A DNA stretch of 64,000 nucleotides from Thioalkalivibrio sp. ALJT (GTDB lineage Bacteria; Pseudomonadota; Gammaproteobacteria; Ectothiorhodospirales; Ectothiorhodospiraceae): NCBI RefSeq assembly GCF_000381825.1, contig NZ_KB907123.1:148021-212020 (forward strand), written 5' to 3'. The notes under the pieces are model-generated. The model searched no databases. It saw only the letters and a list, made by a program, of their open reading frames with translations, and was not told the DNA's origin. Position 1 is the first letter of the stretch; the number at the start of each line of letters is the position of its first letter. Positions 8,334-16,756 of this stretch are shown piece by piece. The position numbers and the translations under genes are program-made.

Positions 8334-9200
8334 TCATGCGGCGTTTCCCCGGGAGCCGGCTGCGGAGGCCTGCGGGGGTTGTGCGGGATCGGGCAGGCCG
8401 CGATGGCGTTCGGCCATGGGTTCGGCGGTAATCAGGTAGTCCGCGCCGTGTTTTAGCCCTTCCTGGCTGCGGGCCAGTGGCAGGGCACGTTTGCGCAGGG
8501 CCTCGATCTGGTGATGCATGGCCTTGGCCAGGCCGGCGTCGCTGAAATGCGGCAGTTGCCGCAGGCACAGGTCGAGCTGGCCGTTGACGAAGCGTTCGCG
8601 GTACTGAATGGGGAAATAGCGCACATTCAGAACCCGAAATCCGGCGCTGCCGAGATGGCGCATGACCCAGGATGACGGGTATTCGCGATAGGGCCGGTTG
8701 CCGGCGATCAACAGGCAGGCGTCGCGCAGGCGCCCAATCTCGCGCACGATCGCGGCTGCCTCGTCTTTGGGTTCGATCAGCACATAGGGTTCGACCCCGA
8801 CCAGATAGAGGCGCTCGCCCACATGGGGACGCACTCGGTGCAGCGCGCGGTCCTGCCAGTAGGGCGCGAACCCCTCGATCGCGCCGATGAAGTAGTCCAG
8901 CAGGACGGTGTCGAAGCGTTCACCGAACAGGAGCTGATCGGACATCCAGTTGCCGACCAGGATGCGGTCCTGTCGGCGCAGGCCGGGCCCGGAGGCCTTG
9001 CGTGTGGCTTGGGCCATCTCCTGCGTGGCGGTGACAGCTGTCCAGCGTTCGGTGTCCAGACTGCAGATCCACTCGATGGATTTGCGCCCGGTCCCGGCAT
9101 CCAGAAAGCTGCCCCAGGGCAGGTCGCCCTGTGCCTTCTCGATGGCCTGAAAAATGGGCGACGTGCTGGTGGATGGTGAATTCGAGATTCTGGATGTCAT
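8334..9200 (-). CDS. Predicted class I SAM-dependent methyltransferase
   Basis: 288 aa. Motif I-like FLDAGTGRKSIEW near residues 38-50 and a downstream acidic block DTVLLDYFIGAIEGF suggest a Rossmann-fold methyltransferase; the substrate is not known. It starts 33 bp after the znuB stop on the same strand, with no promoter or terminator seen between, so it is probably the last gene of the zinc operon. No clear ribosome-binding site is visible at the chosen ATG, so the start could be internal. The C-terminal 30 residues are low-complexity Ala/Pro/Gly. Confidence 0.6.
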   Translation of the reverse strand: MTSRISNSPSTSTSPIFQAIEKAQGDLPWGSFLDAGTGRKSIEWICSLDTERWTAVTATQEMAQATRKASGPGLRRQDRILVGNWMSDQLLFGERFDTVLLDYFIGAIEGFAPYWQDRALHRVRPHVGERLYLVGVEPYVLIEPKDEAAAIVREIGRLRDACLLIAGNRPYREYPSSWVMRHLGSAGFRVLNVRYFPIQYRERFVNGQLDLCLRQLPHFSDAGLAKAMHHQIEALRKRALPLARSQEGLKHGADYLITAEPMAERHRGLPDPAQPPQASAAGSRGNAA

Positions 9201-9233
9201 GGTACGGCTCGTGGGTTGTGAGTGCGGTCGGGG

Positions 9234-10004
9234 TCAGCGCAGCATGGCGGCGATCCGGGCGCCGAGCGCCAGGACGACATTCACCAGCACCAGCACCGGA
9301 GCGAAGGGCTGATCCAGCGGCAGGCTGATGGCCCAGGCGGTCAGGAACCCGACCATGGCGATGCCCTGTGTCCAGAGGAGCAGACCGGTCAAGTTGCGCG
9401 CCAGCCAGGCCGCGCCCCATGCCGGGAGCAGCAGCGTGGCCAGGGCGGCCGGCAGGCCCAGCACCATGCTGCCCAGCACGATGGCCGCGACCAGCCAGAC
9501 AATCTCGCCGAGCCGCTGCCACAGCACCGGGGTGCTTGCGGCGGCTACATCCGGTGCGATTTGGGCATGCAGCCAGATGCGGCGCAGCACCGGGATCATC
9601 AGCACGGTCAGCAGGGCCAGCCCCACTGCCGCCTGGAGCTCGCCGGGGCCGGCAAAGTAGAGCTGCCCTTCGGCCCATGCGGCCGCAGCCAGGCTGGCCT
9701 GCGCGAAATTGGCCGCCAGCAACGTGACCGCCGCCAGGCCGGCGAGAAATACGGCCAGTGGCAGGCGCTCGCGTTCGCGGCTGCGTTGCAGCAGCGCCAT
9801 GACCCCGCCCCCCAGCAGCAGGGCAACCGGCAGTACCGGCCAGTGCAGGATGGAGGCGAACACGCCGCCGACGGCGGCCCATTGCCCCAGTGCGAGGGCT
9901 TGCCAGACCGATCCGCGCAGGAACAGACCGGCGCCGGCCAGTGCCAGGAGTATGGTGATCAGTACGCCGGCGAGGAACGGTATCAGCAGCAGATCACCGG
10001 GCAT
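9234..10004 (-). CDS. znuB: Zinc ABC transporter permease ZnuB
   Basis: Inner-membrane permease of the ABC-3 (ZnuB/MntB) family, 256 aa from the start MPGDLLLIPFLAGVLIT. Seven or more hydrophobic segments are visible, including GSMVLGLPAALATLLLPAWG, the conserved late-helix region. The open frame extends upstream to 10061, but the chosen ATG gives an 11-bp overlap with the ATPase gene and a proper N-terminal helix. Zinc is inferred from the neighbouring ZnuA, His-rich porin and Zur. Confidence 0.87.
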   Translation of the reverse strand: MPGDLLLIPFLAGVLITILLALAGAGLFLRGSVWQALALGQWAAVGGVFASILHWPVLPVALLLGGGVMALLQRSRERERLPLAVFLAGLAAVTLLAANFAQASLAAAAWAEGQLYFAGPGELQAAVGLALLTVLMIPVLRRIWLHAQIAPDVAAASTPVLWQRLGEIVWLVAAIVLGSMVLGLPAALATLLLPAWGAAWLARNLTGLLLWTQGIAMVGFLTAWAISLPLDQPFAPVLVLVNVVLALGARIAAMLR

Positions 10005-10602
10005 CGAGATACTCCGCGAGGGGATGGATTTCCAGCTCGAGCGCCCGCAGGAACGCATCATCGTGGCTGGTGATCAGCAACGTTGTCTGGGTCGGGACGG
10101 TCTTGATCAGTTCGATGGCGTCGGAGCGAACTTCGGCATCCAGGTGATTGGCGGGTTCGTCCAGCAGAATCAGTCGCTGCGATGATGCGTCGTCCGCGTG
10201 GCTGTTCAGCACGGCGGCCAGGCGCAGCAGTTGCCACTGACCGCCGCTGAGCCGGTCCAGGCGTCGATCCAGCAGGGCGCGAACGCCCGCATGTGCGGGT
10301 GTCGTGGCGCCCATTGCGCGAAACCAGTCATGCCCCGACAGGGGCCAGGGCTGCGGGCGGTGGTGGTCCTGTGCCAGCAGGCTGATACGGGCCGCAGGGG
10401 CGGGCTGGAAAAGCCCGCCATGGACCCGGGCCTGGCCGGTGATGGCCTTCAGCAACAGCGACTTGCCCGCTCCGTTGGGGCCGGTCAGCGCCCAGCGGGC
10501 GCCGGCGGGTATCTCCAGAGTCAGCGGGCCGATCACCGGCCGGTCAAATCCCAGCCGGGCCGAGCGTGCGCTCAAGATGGGGGGAAGGGCTTCGGGCGGC
10601 AT
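9994..10602 (-). CDS. znuC: Zinc ABC transporter ATP-binding protein ZnuC
   Basis: Cytoplasmic ATPase of the zinc importer. Walker A GPNGAGKS (residues 41-48), Q-loop LLAQDH, signature LSGGQ (118-122), Walker B LILLDEP (144-150) and a switch His in ITSHDDAF are all present. At 202 aa it is shorter than most ZnuC proteins (about 230-250 aa) and lacks the extended C-terminal tail. Overlaps znuB by 11 bp; a long hairpin separates it from znuA. Confidence 0.88.
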   Translation of the reverse strand: MPPEALPPILSARSARLGFDRPVIGPLTLEIPAGARWALTGPNGAGKSLLLKAITGQARVHGGLFQPAPAARISLLAQDHHRPQPWPLSGHDWFRAMGATTPAHAGVRALLDRRLDRLSGGQWQLLRLAAVLNSHADDASSQRLILLDEPANHLDAEVRSDAIELIKTVPTQTTLLITSHDDAFLRALELEIHPLAEYLDAR

Positions 10603-10636
10603 GCAGGCTCGCAGAAAGAGGGGGATGCAAATGATA

Positions 10637-10667
10637 ACGGACCCGGAAAGGGGCTTTCCGGGTCCGT
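10637..10667. terminator. 14-bp hairpin between znuA and znuC
   Basis: A perfect 14-bp stem (10637-10650 with 10654-10667) and a 3-nt loop. On the minus strand it is followed by TTATCATTT, a weak U-rich stretch. It may terminate part of the znuA transcript or stabilise the processed znuA mRNA so that the binding protein is made in excess over ZnuC and ZnuB. Confidence 0.6.
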
Positions 10668-10691
10668 GGATACGGCTGGCCTTGCCAACCG

Positions 10692-11618
10692 TTAGCGTTG
10701 CGGAAGGGTTTGCGCCCAGGTGCTCATCAGCTCCAGGTACCCGTCCAGGCCGGCGTCGGCCGGCGGGTCCAGCGGGACGGCATGCGTCGGCCAGCCCAGG
10801 TTGCGTTCAAGGAACTCGGCCCCGCGCGGCGGCTGGAACTCGGCATAGAGGACAGTGCCTTCGGTGCCTTCGAGATCACCGACCAGTCGGCGCAGGTGGC
10901 GGGCGGTGGGCGGGATACCCGGGGCCGGTTCCAGATAGCCGACGACCTCCACCGGCAGCCACTCTTCCAGATAGTCCAGATCCTCGTGGTAGACCACGAT
11001 GCGCTGGTCCGGCGCGACTTGCTCGGCCAGTGCCTCGGCGTGCGCGCGCAGGCGTTCGGCGGTGTGCTCCGCGCGTTCCATGAAGGTATCGGCGTGCTCC
11101 GGGCGCAGTTCGCCCATGCGCTGGCCCAGGGCCAGGGCCAGCTCGGCCAGACGCAGCGGGTCGCTATTGAAGTGGGGGTTCCCCTCGGCATGCACGTGCC
11201 CCATGTTTGGGCCATCCATGGTGATGGAGCGGCGCAGCTCGACCTGATCCGCGCCGCGGAAGTGGCCCGGCTGGCCGGAGTTGATGGCGCGGTTGTTGGC
11301 GCCGCGCTGGGCGGCCGGCAGCCAGCCTTCTTCGAGGCCGGCGCCCAGTTCCAGCAGCATGTCGGCGCGACGCAGCGCGGCCATGAAGCTGGGGCGGGCA
11401 TCCAGGTAGTGCGCGTCGCGGTCCGGCGGCGCGAGTACGCGCACTTCGGCCTGGTCAGCGCCGATTTCGCGGGCCAGCACGCCCAGGCTGGAGGTGGTGG
11501 CCACAATGTTCAGCCCGGCGGCGGCCTGTGCCGGCAGCAGGGCGAGGGTGAGCAGGGTGGCGGCGACAACGGCCGCGAATGTGCGGGTGAGGTGACGACG
11601 AGTCTTGCGTGGAAACAT
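10692..11618 (-). CDS. znuA: Zinc-binding periplasmic protein ZnuA
   Basis: Cluster A-I metal-binding protein of the zinc importer, 308 aa. The start is set by AAGGAG eight bases before ATG; a longer frame to 11681 lacks this. A signal peptide ends near QAAAG, followed by LNIVATTSSLGVLAREIG and ADQAEVRVLAPPDRDAHYLDARPS, which carries the first metal-binding His. A second cluster, GHVHAEGNPHFNSDP, follows near residue 150. The His-rich loop of classical ZnuA is short here. Its upstream neighbour is a His-rich outer-membrane protein. Confidence 0.9.
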   Translation of the reverse strand: MFPRKTRRHLTRTFAAVVAATLLTLALLPAQAAAGLNIVATTSSLGVLAREIGADQAEVRVLAPPDRDAHYLDARPSFMAALRRADMLLELGAGLEEGWLPAAQRGANNRAINSGQPGHFRGADQVELRRSITMDGPNMGHVHAEGNPHFNSDPLRLAELALALGQRMGELRPEHADTFMERAEHTAERLRAHAEALAEQVAPDQRIVVYHEDLDYLEEWLPVEVVGYLEPAPGIPPTARHLRRLVGDLEGTEGTVLYAEFQPPRGAEFLERNLGWPTHAVPLDPPADAGLDGYLELMSTWAQTLPQR

Positions 11619-11690
11619 GCGGGACTCCTTGGCAATGTAGTGTGGAATCAGGGGGCCGATGCTGGCGGGAGTGGCGGACACAGGATCGGG

Positions 11691-11714
11691 GCGCGGGCCC
11701 GACCGGACCCGCGC
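11691..11714. terminator. GC hairpin between the His-rich porin and znuA
   Basis: GCGCGGG (11691-11697) pairs with CCCGCGC (11708-11714) immediately after the porin stop. There is no U-tract, so it is either a weak attenuator or an mRNA stability element. Confidence 0.4.
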
Positions 11715-11723
11715 GGGTGAAAA

Positions 11724-13046
11724 TCAGAAGCGATGGGCGCCATGGGCACCGAGGGCGACGTTCAGCTGCAGCAGGAACTCCAGCCCGCGGTCGCGGTGGC
11801 CATGGTCATCGATGAAATCATTCTGCGACAGCTGGGCGCGCAGGAACACCGGCTCCACCGGACGGAAGGTGACCTGGGCGCTGTGGCGATACGAGGTGCC
11901 GAAGGACGGGACGGTCGTATCGAGGCCATCGCGCTCGATCCGGCCTCGATTGGTCAGGCCCAGCGCCTCGGCACGCAGGCCGGCCTCCCAGCGGGGGGCA
12001 AAGCCGTATACGCCCTGGATGTAGAGGCCGTCCTGTTTGGAGGTTCCGCTACCCGTGATGCCATGGCGTTCATGGTTGGTATCAAACTGCCGGCGCTGAT
12101 AATCGAGGTCGACTTCGCGGTAGAAGTACTCGCCCTGCAGCCGCCAGTCGCCGTGGCCGTAGGCGCGGCCGGAGCTGTACTTATAGACGGCGTCGATGCC
12201 GGCGAACCAGGCATCACCATCCCATTCCTCGAGCCCCGAACCATGTTCGGTTTGCTGCTGCCAGGTATCGGCATAGCCGCCGGAAATGCCGAACTGAGCC
12301 GCATGATCCGGGCCCAGGTCCGGCCCGAATTTGGCAAAGGCGGTGATCAGGCGGGGCCCGGACACATCGGAGAATGACGAGTGGATCGTGTCCCCGTCGC
12401 GGGAGTGCGAACCGCCCGCGCCTTCGTAGGGGATGAAGCTGTTGTCGCCCTGCAGGAGCTCGATGCCCAGCTGGGTGTAGGTCTCGGTCGGGGCGACCCA
12501 GGTGGCCTGGACGCCGGTCTCCTGCAGACCGTGGTCACCGAACAGGAATTCGTTCACCAGCGGGCGATCGACGAAGTCCCAGTCGTGCACATGGCGGCTG
12601 TTGATGTAGCCGATGTCCGACAGGAACCGGCCGGCCTTGACCTGAAAGCCGGCGGGCAGCCCGCGGGTGACCAGGTAGGCCTCTTCGACCTCAAGGTGGT
12701 CTTCGTCGAAGCCGATCATCACCACGCCGTCGAACAGGTCACCCAGGTTGGCCTCGAATACCAGTTCGCTGTGGCCGAGGTTGAAACCGTCGTCGAAGCC
12801 ATGGTCATGACCATGGTCGTGGCCATGGCTGTGGCCATGATCATGGCCGTCGTCGAAGCCCGCCGGGTCGCTGATGCCCTCGGACAATTCGTTGAAATAG
12901 ACGCCTTCCAGGATCAGCGAGATATCCAGGTCCCAGGCTGAGTCGTCGCCAGGGGCGGCCCATTGCGCGGCAGCAGCTCCGGGGGCGGCGAGGGTGAGGG
13001 CGGTCAGTCCGGCGAGTACGGGCCGGGTGTAGTGGGTGCGCGGCAT
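11724..13046 (-). CDS. Zinc-regulated outer-membrane protein with His-rich loop
   Basis: 440 aa with an N-terminal signal peptide (LAGLTALTLAAPGAAAAQ) and a barrel-like body that ends in Phe (GAHGAHRF). Residues 66-92 form a loop of alternating His, Gly and Asp (GHDHGHSHGHDHGHDHG), a probable surface or periplasmic zinc trap. The body resembles TonB-independent porin-like proteins found with znu genes. AGGAG precedes the ATG; an upstream Met at 13100 is not used. It is the first gene of the zinc uptake operon and a Zur-like palindrome lies about 90 bp upstream. Zinc passage is inferred from location and His content. Confidence 0.75.
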   Translation of the reverse strand: MPRTHYTRPVLAGLTALTLAAPGAAAAQWAAPGDDSAWDLDISLILEGVYFNELSEGISDPAGFDDGHDHGHSHGHDHGHDHGFDDGFNLGHSELVFEANLGDLFDGVVMIGFDEDHLEVEEAYLVTRGLPAGFQVKAGRFLSDIGYINSRHVHDWDFVDRPLVNEFLFGDHGLQETGVQATWVAPTETYTQLGIELLQGDNSFIPYEGAGGSHSRDGDTIHSSFSDVSGPRLITAFAKFGPDLGPDHAAQFGISGGYADTWQQQTEHGSGLEEWDGDAWFAGIDAVYKYSSGRAYGHGDWRLQGEYFYREVDLDYQRRQFDTNHERHGITGSGTSKQDGLYIQGVYGFAPRWEAGLRAEALGLTNRGRIERDGLDTTVPSFGTSYRHSAQVTFRPVEPVFLRAQLSQNDFIDDHGHRDRGLEFLLQLNVALGAHGAHRF

Positions 13047-13120
13047 TTCGGGCTCCTGGTTGGGGGCAACCCTCTGCACGGGGCAGTGAGTGCCGGTCAA
13101 CGTGGGGTGAATCGTTATAG

Positions 13121-13157
13121 CGTTACAATATGGTAATGAACGTTATACAATAACGTT
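13121..13157. promoter_or_regulatory. Zur box and adjacent degenerate second site
   Basis: AACGTTAT-N3-ATAACGTT (13139-13157) is a perfect 8-3-8 palindrome that matches the gammaproteobacterial Zur consensus core GTTATANNATAAC. Just beside it CGTTAC-N6-GTAATG (13121-13138) is a looser copy. Both lie in the AT-rich gap upstream of the His-rich porin and znu genes, with a possible TTGAAA / TATAAC promoter overlapping. The zur gene itself lies on the far side of the small glycosylase gene. Confidence 0.78.
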
Positions 13158-13195
13158 CCGCTTTTCAACCCGCAAAATCGAGTCCGGGACGGGGA

Positions 13196-13699
13196 TTAGT
13201 CGCGGGGCAGGCCCGCGCGGGCAAAGGCTTCGGCCCAGGCTTCCCGCTTGGCGGCCAGACTCGTGCGCGCATTGGCCGGGCTGGTGGAAGGCAGGCGCAG
13301 CGCCTCGACGCCCAGGGCGCGGCTCTCGCGGATACGGCGCGCGCTCTCGGCGCCGTTGTGGAGGATCATGCGCAGGCCCGGCGCTTCGCGGGTCAGGCGT
13401 GCGAGATCGTTGGGGACGGCGTTGCGGATGGCGCTATCCAGGCTCCCTTTGCGCGTACAGGCGCCGTAGACATCCCACAGCCCGACGCCGTGATCGAGCA
13501 GGCGCTCGCAACGGCCGGGGTAGTCCAGTTCGGTGAGGGGTTCGCCCAGGATCTGGCCGACAATGAGCCAGAACTGGTTGCGGGGATGGGCGTAGTAGCC
13601 CCGGGCCTGCAGTGACGCGATGCCGGGAAAGCTGCCCAGGACCACCAGCCGGGTGTCCTCACGCAACAGCGGCGGGAAGGACTCCAGGGGGGGCGTCAT
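13196..13699 (-). CDS. DNA-deoxyinosine (hypoxanthine) glycosylase, UDG superfamily
   Basis: Small DNA-repair glycosylase of 167 aa. The N-terminus LVVLGSFPGIASLQARGYYAHPRNQFW matches family 6 of the uracil-DNA glycosylase fold, in which GSFPG and the YY-HP-NxFW segment form the active site that removes deaminated adenine. The C-terminal LRLPSTSPANART corresponds to the DNA-intercalation loop. It lies 12 bp after zur in the same direction and is probably the last gene of the retropepsin-to-zur operon. Confidence 0.85.
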   Translation of the reverse strand: MTPPLESFPPLLREDTRLVVLGSFPGIASLQARGYYAHPRNQFWLIVGQILGEPLTELDYPGRCERLLDHGVGLWDVYGACTRKGSLDSAIRNAVPNDLARLTREAPGLRMILHNGAESARRIRESRALGVEALRLPSTSPANARTSLAAKREAWAEAFARAGLPRD

Positions 13700-13711
13700 C
13701 AGGGATGGTCC

Positions 13712-14194
13712 TCAGGTCGAATCCCGTGGCTGGCGGCGGCATTCTCCGCACTGGCCGTGCAGTTCCACCGTGCGCGACTGGATAGCGAAATCCTGTTCTG
13801 CCGCTGCGCTGTCGAGGGCACGGCTGACCGGTTCCGGGATGTGGAATTCGGTGATGCGGCCGCAGCCATCGCAGATCATCAATGCCGATTCGTGGCGCTC
13901 GCCCGGATGCGAGCAGGCAACGAATCCGTTCAGGCTCTCGATGCGATGGATCAGGCCCTGCTCCAGCAGGAAGGCGAGTGTGCGGTAGACGGTGGGCGGT
14001 TTGATGCTGTGATCGTCGGAGGACAGGGCGCGAATGAGGTCGTAGGCCTTGATCACGCCTTCGGTCCGCAGGATCTGCTCCAGGATGCGTCGACGCTGTT
14101 CGGTCAGGCGTGCCCCATGGCGGGCACACACGCGCTCGGCGTTGGCCAGGGCTTGTTCGATGTCCAGTGTCGGGGCGGCGGCTGCAATCGTCAT
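13712..14194 (-). CDS. zur: Zinc uptake regulator Zur (Fur family)
   Basis: 160-aa zinc-sensing repressor, start MTIAAAAPTLDIEQALANAE; the longer frame to 14329 overlaps the ATP-grasp gene and is not used. A winged helix (LTEQRRRILEQILRTEGVIKAYDLI, then KPPTVYRTLAFLLEQGLI) is followed by a dimer/metal domain with SHPGERHESALMICDGCGRITEF and a C-terminal CxxC (HGQCGECRR). The two CxxC pairs form the structural zinc site. A Zur box stands upstream of the zinc uptake operon 0.6 kb away, which supports the Zur call over Fur. Confidence 0.9.
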   Translation of the reverse strand: MTIAAAAPTLDIEQALANAERVCARHGARLTEQRRRILEQILRTEGVIKAYDLIRALSSDDHSIKPPTVYRTLAFLLEQGLIHRIESLNGFVACSHPGERHESALMICDGCGRITEFHIPEPVSRALDSAAAEQDFAIQSRTVELHGQCGECRRQPRDST

Positions 14195-14198
14195 GCGC

Positions 14199-15221
14199 CT
14201 AGGATAGCCCAAACTGCGTGCGTGTCGCGGCCGCGGGATCGCCGCTTGCGGCGGGACGGGCGAAGGTCGTGCCGGACCAGCGGGCGCGTTCCGTCGCCGC
14301 TTCGGTCGTACCGGCTTCCAGATGGGCATCCACGGTGCGGATGCGGTGGTCCAGGCCTTCGCCGTTGGCGATCTGGATGGCCAGTCCCGGGCGCGCGTTC
14401 AGCTCCAGGATCAGCGGGCCCCGTTCGGCATCAATGACCACGTCCACCCCCAGATAACCCAGCTGACTCAGCTCGAAACAACCGGCGGCCAGCTCCATCA
14501 GCGCCTCCCAGCCGGGTATTTGCAGACCGACGAGGCTGTGCTCGCTGTCCGGGTGGTTGCGGCAGGGCTGATTGTGGTGGACCCCGCCAGTCGTGCGTCC
14601 CGAAGCGAGATCGATCCCGGTACCCACTGCACCCTGATGCAGGTTGGCCTTGCCATCGGACTCATGGGTAGGCAGTCGGATCATCGCCATGACCGGGTAG
14701 CCGCGGTAGACCACGGTGCGGATGTCCGGTACACCCTGGTGCGCCACGGCATCGAACACCGACGAAAAGCGCACCCGCTGCTCAATCATGGCGACATCCG
14801 GATGCCCGCCCAGACTGTACATCCCGGACAGGATGTTGGAGATGTGATCGTCCAGCTCGGAGAGTTCCAGGGTGCGGCTGCCGGCACGCCGCGGTCGGTC
14901 GCCGCGCCAGCCGTCGATCACCAGGATGCCGTCGCCTGCGGCCCCGTGGGCGGGCTTGATCACGAAGCCCTGCTCGTGCTGGCGCAGTTCGCGCCGGATC
15001 TCGCGGATCTGGCGGTGGGTGCGCACGACCCCGTAGAGCTCGGGGACCGACAGGCCGGCATCCAGTGCGAGCTGCTTGGTCTGCAGCTTGTTGTCCACGC
15101 GCGGGTAAAAGCGCCGCGCGTTCCAGGCGGCAATGTAGCGGGCGTTGCGCGCATTCATGCCCACGATGCCCTGTTCCTTCAGCACGCGCGGGCGGACAAA
15201 CCGGGGCAGCCAGCCGGGCAT
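14199..15221 (-). CDS. RimK-related ATP-grasp ligase (alpha-L-glutamate ligase-like)
   Basis: 340 aa. ATP-grasp features: FVIKPAHGAAGDGILV (nucleotide-binding Lys and Gly-rich loop) and a C-terminal metal-binding segment GPLILELNARPGLAIQIAN. The family forms amide or peptide bonds by acyl-phosphate chemistry; the acceptor of this subgroup is not established. Its ATG shares one base with the stop of the 7TM gene (TGATG), and zur begins 4 bp after its stop. The set of ATP-grasp ligase, 7TM inactive transglutaminase and retropepsin is a recurring gammaproteobacterial module. Confidence 0.85.
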   Translation of the reverse strand: MPGWLPRFVRPRVLKEQGIVGMNARNARYIAAWNARRFYPRVDNKLQTKQLALDAGLSVPELYGVVRTHRQIREIRRELRQHEQGFVIKPAHGAAGDGILVIDGWRGDRPRRAGSRTLELSELDDHISNILSGMYSLGGHPDVAMIEQRVRFSSVFDAVAHQGVPDIRTVVYRGYPVMAMIRLPTHESDGKANLHQGAVGTGIDLASGRTTGGVHHNQPCRNHPDSEHSLVGLQIPGWEALMELAAGCFELSQLGYLGVDVVIDAERGPLILELNARPGLAIQIANGEGLDHRIRTVDAHLEAGTTEAATERARWSGTTFARPAASGDPAAATRTQFGLS

Positions 15222-16756
15222 CAGCTGTCCCTCCGCATCGCGTCCTGGATGCGGCCGAAGCGGAACAGTTCGGTCAGGCGGTAGCCGGTGTAGCGTCCGA
15301 GCAGCAGGGTCATGGCCAGCAGTACCAGCAGCAGTTCCGGGAACACGAACAGCAAGTGCTCCAGCTGGCGGTTTGCCATCAGCCCGTAGGCGGCGGCCGC
15401 GACCACGAGGCTGCCGATGCCCTGGGTGATCGCGTCCGACGGGCCGTGTTCCTCCCAGACCACCGACATGCGCTCGATGGTCATGGCCAGGATCACCATG
15501 GGGAACAGCGACAGCGCCAGGGCCCGTTCGAACCCGAGGTGATGCGACAGGATGCTGATGCCCAGCATCAGCATGATCACCACGCTGACGACGGCCGCCA
15601 GTCGCGGTACCAGCAGCAGGCGCAGGTGTTCCAGATAGAATCGTACGCCCAGCCCAAGTGCCACGATCAGCGTGAACAGGATAATTCCCGCCAGCAGCTG
15701 GGTCTCACGGAAGGACAGCGCGATCAGTACCGGCATGAAGGTCCCGAAGGTCTGGATGCCGATCACGTTGCGCAGGAAGACGATGATCATGGCCCCCAGC
15801 GGCACCATCAGCAGTACGCGGTAGGTGTTCTGAGTGCCCAGCGGCAGGGCCAGTGTGGAGAAGTCGAGGATGCGGGCGTTGACCGTCTCGCCAAAGCGTT
15901 CCGCGGTGGCGAGCGCATCCTGCACGCTGCGCGACACGGCGAAGCGGATCTCGGCCTCGCGACCATTGCTGACCTCGAGCACGGGGTCGGTCCCGTGCGC
16001 CCATACGACCACGTCCTGCGGGTATTCGATCTTGCCGCTGAGCGGATGGATCGGCACCCAGCGGCGAGTGTTGTGGACCTCCAGCCAGACCTCGGGGCTG
16101 ATATCGCGGCGGCCGTCACGCAGTGGCAGGGTGGTGACGATGCGCGCCGGGATGCGCGCTGTGGCCAGGAGGTCGATCAGGGTCTCGGCGCGGGCGCGCG
16201 GGTCGCCATTGTCCGCGACAAAGACCGCGGCATTGGAGGCGCGGGGCGCCTCCGCCAGGTCGTTCACCAGCACCGAGGCAAAGGTCTGAATGTCCGAGGA
16301 ACGGGCGCGCACGTCCTCGATCAGGGCCTCGGCCGCGGAGCGGTGGGGTTCCGTCCATTCGGGCACGGATACCGGCCCCGGGTATTCGGCCTCGGAGCCG
16401 TCATCGCCCATCCGATAAAGCGTGGCGCGGTAGTACAGCACCTGCTCGCCGCGCGGCTGGCGGGTGGTCCACTGGGCAATGCGGTCATCACCGGCGCCGA
16501 GCGTGTTCAGGCCGTAGCCGCGCGAGACGAAGCCCTCGTCCAGCAGGGCGAAGTTGGGCAGGCGTTCGGGGATGCGCAGCTGGACATTGGTGGCGCCGCC
16601 GCTGGGCTGGTAGCGCACCCGTGCCTCGACCAGCCAGGTCTCGGCTGCCGCGCCCGGCGCGAGCGGCATGTTCAGCGCAAGCACCTTGTAGGCGAAGACT
16701 CCGAGCCCGATCGTGCTCAGCAGCACGATCAGGATCGGCAGGTGGAAGCGCTTCAC
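15221..16756 (-). CDS. Inactive transglutaminase-like protein fused to seven transmembrane helices
   Basis: 511 aa, GTG start overlapping the previous stop by 4 bp. An N-terminal anchor (about residues 5-28) leads to a periplasmic region of about 220 aa with a transglutaminase-like part (TARIPARIVTTLPLRDG, WLEVHNTRRWVPIHPLSGK) that lacks a catalytic Cys. From about residue 290 seven hydrophobic helices follow, including NVIGIQTFGTFMPVLIALSF. This matches the family named inactive transglutaminase fused to 7 transmembrane helices. A sensor or scaffold role for the flanking ligase and protease is plausible but not shown by sequence. Confidence 0.85.
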   Translation of the reverse strand: MKRFHLPILIVLLSTIGLGVFAYKVLALNMPLAPGAAAETWLVEARVRYQPSGGATNVQLRIPERLPNFALLDEGFVSRGYGLNTLGAGDDRIAQWTTRQPRGEQVLYYRATLYRMGDDGSEAEYPGPVSVPEWTEPHRSAAEALIEDVRARSSDIQTFASVLVNDLAEAPRASNAAVFVADNGDPRARAETLIDLLATARIPARIVTTLPLRDGRRDISPEVWLEVHNTRRWVPIHPLSGKIEYPQDVVVWAHGTDPVLEVSNGREAEIRFAVSRSVQDALATAERFGETVNARILDFSTLALPLGTQNTYRVLLMVPLGAMIIVFLRNVIGIQTFGTFMPVLIALSFRETQLLAGIILFTLIVALGLGVRFYLEHLRLLLVPRLAAVVSVVIMLMLGISILSHHLGFERALALSLFPMVILAMTIERMSVVWEEHGPSDAITQGIGSLVVAAAAYGLMANRQLEHLLFVFPELLLVLLAMTLLLGRYTGYRLTELFRFGRIQDAMRRDS

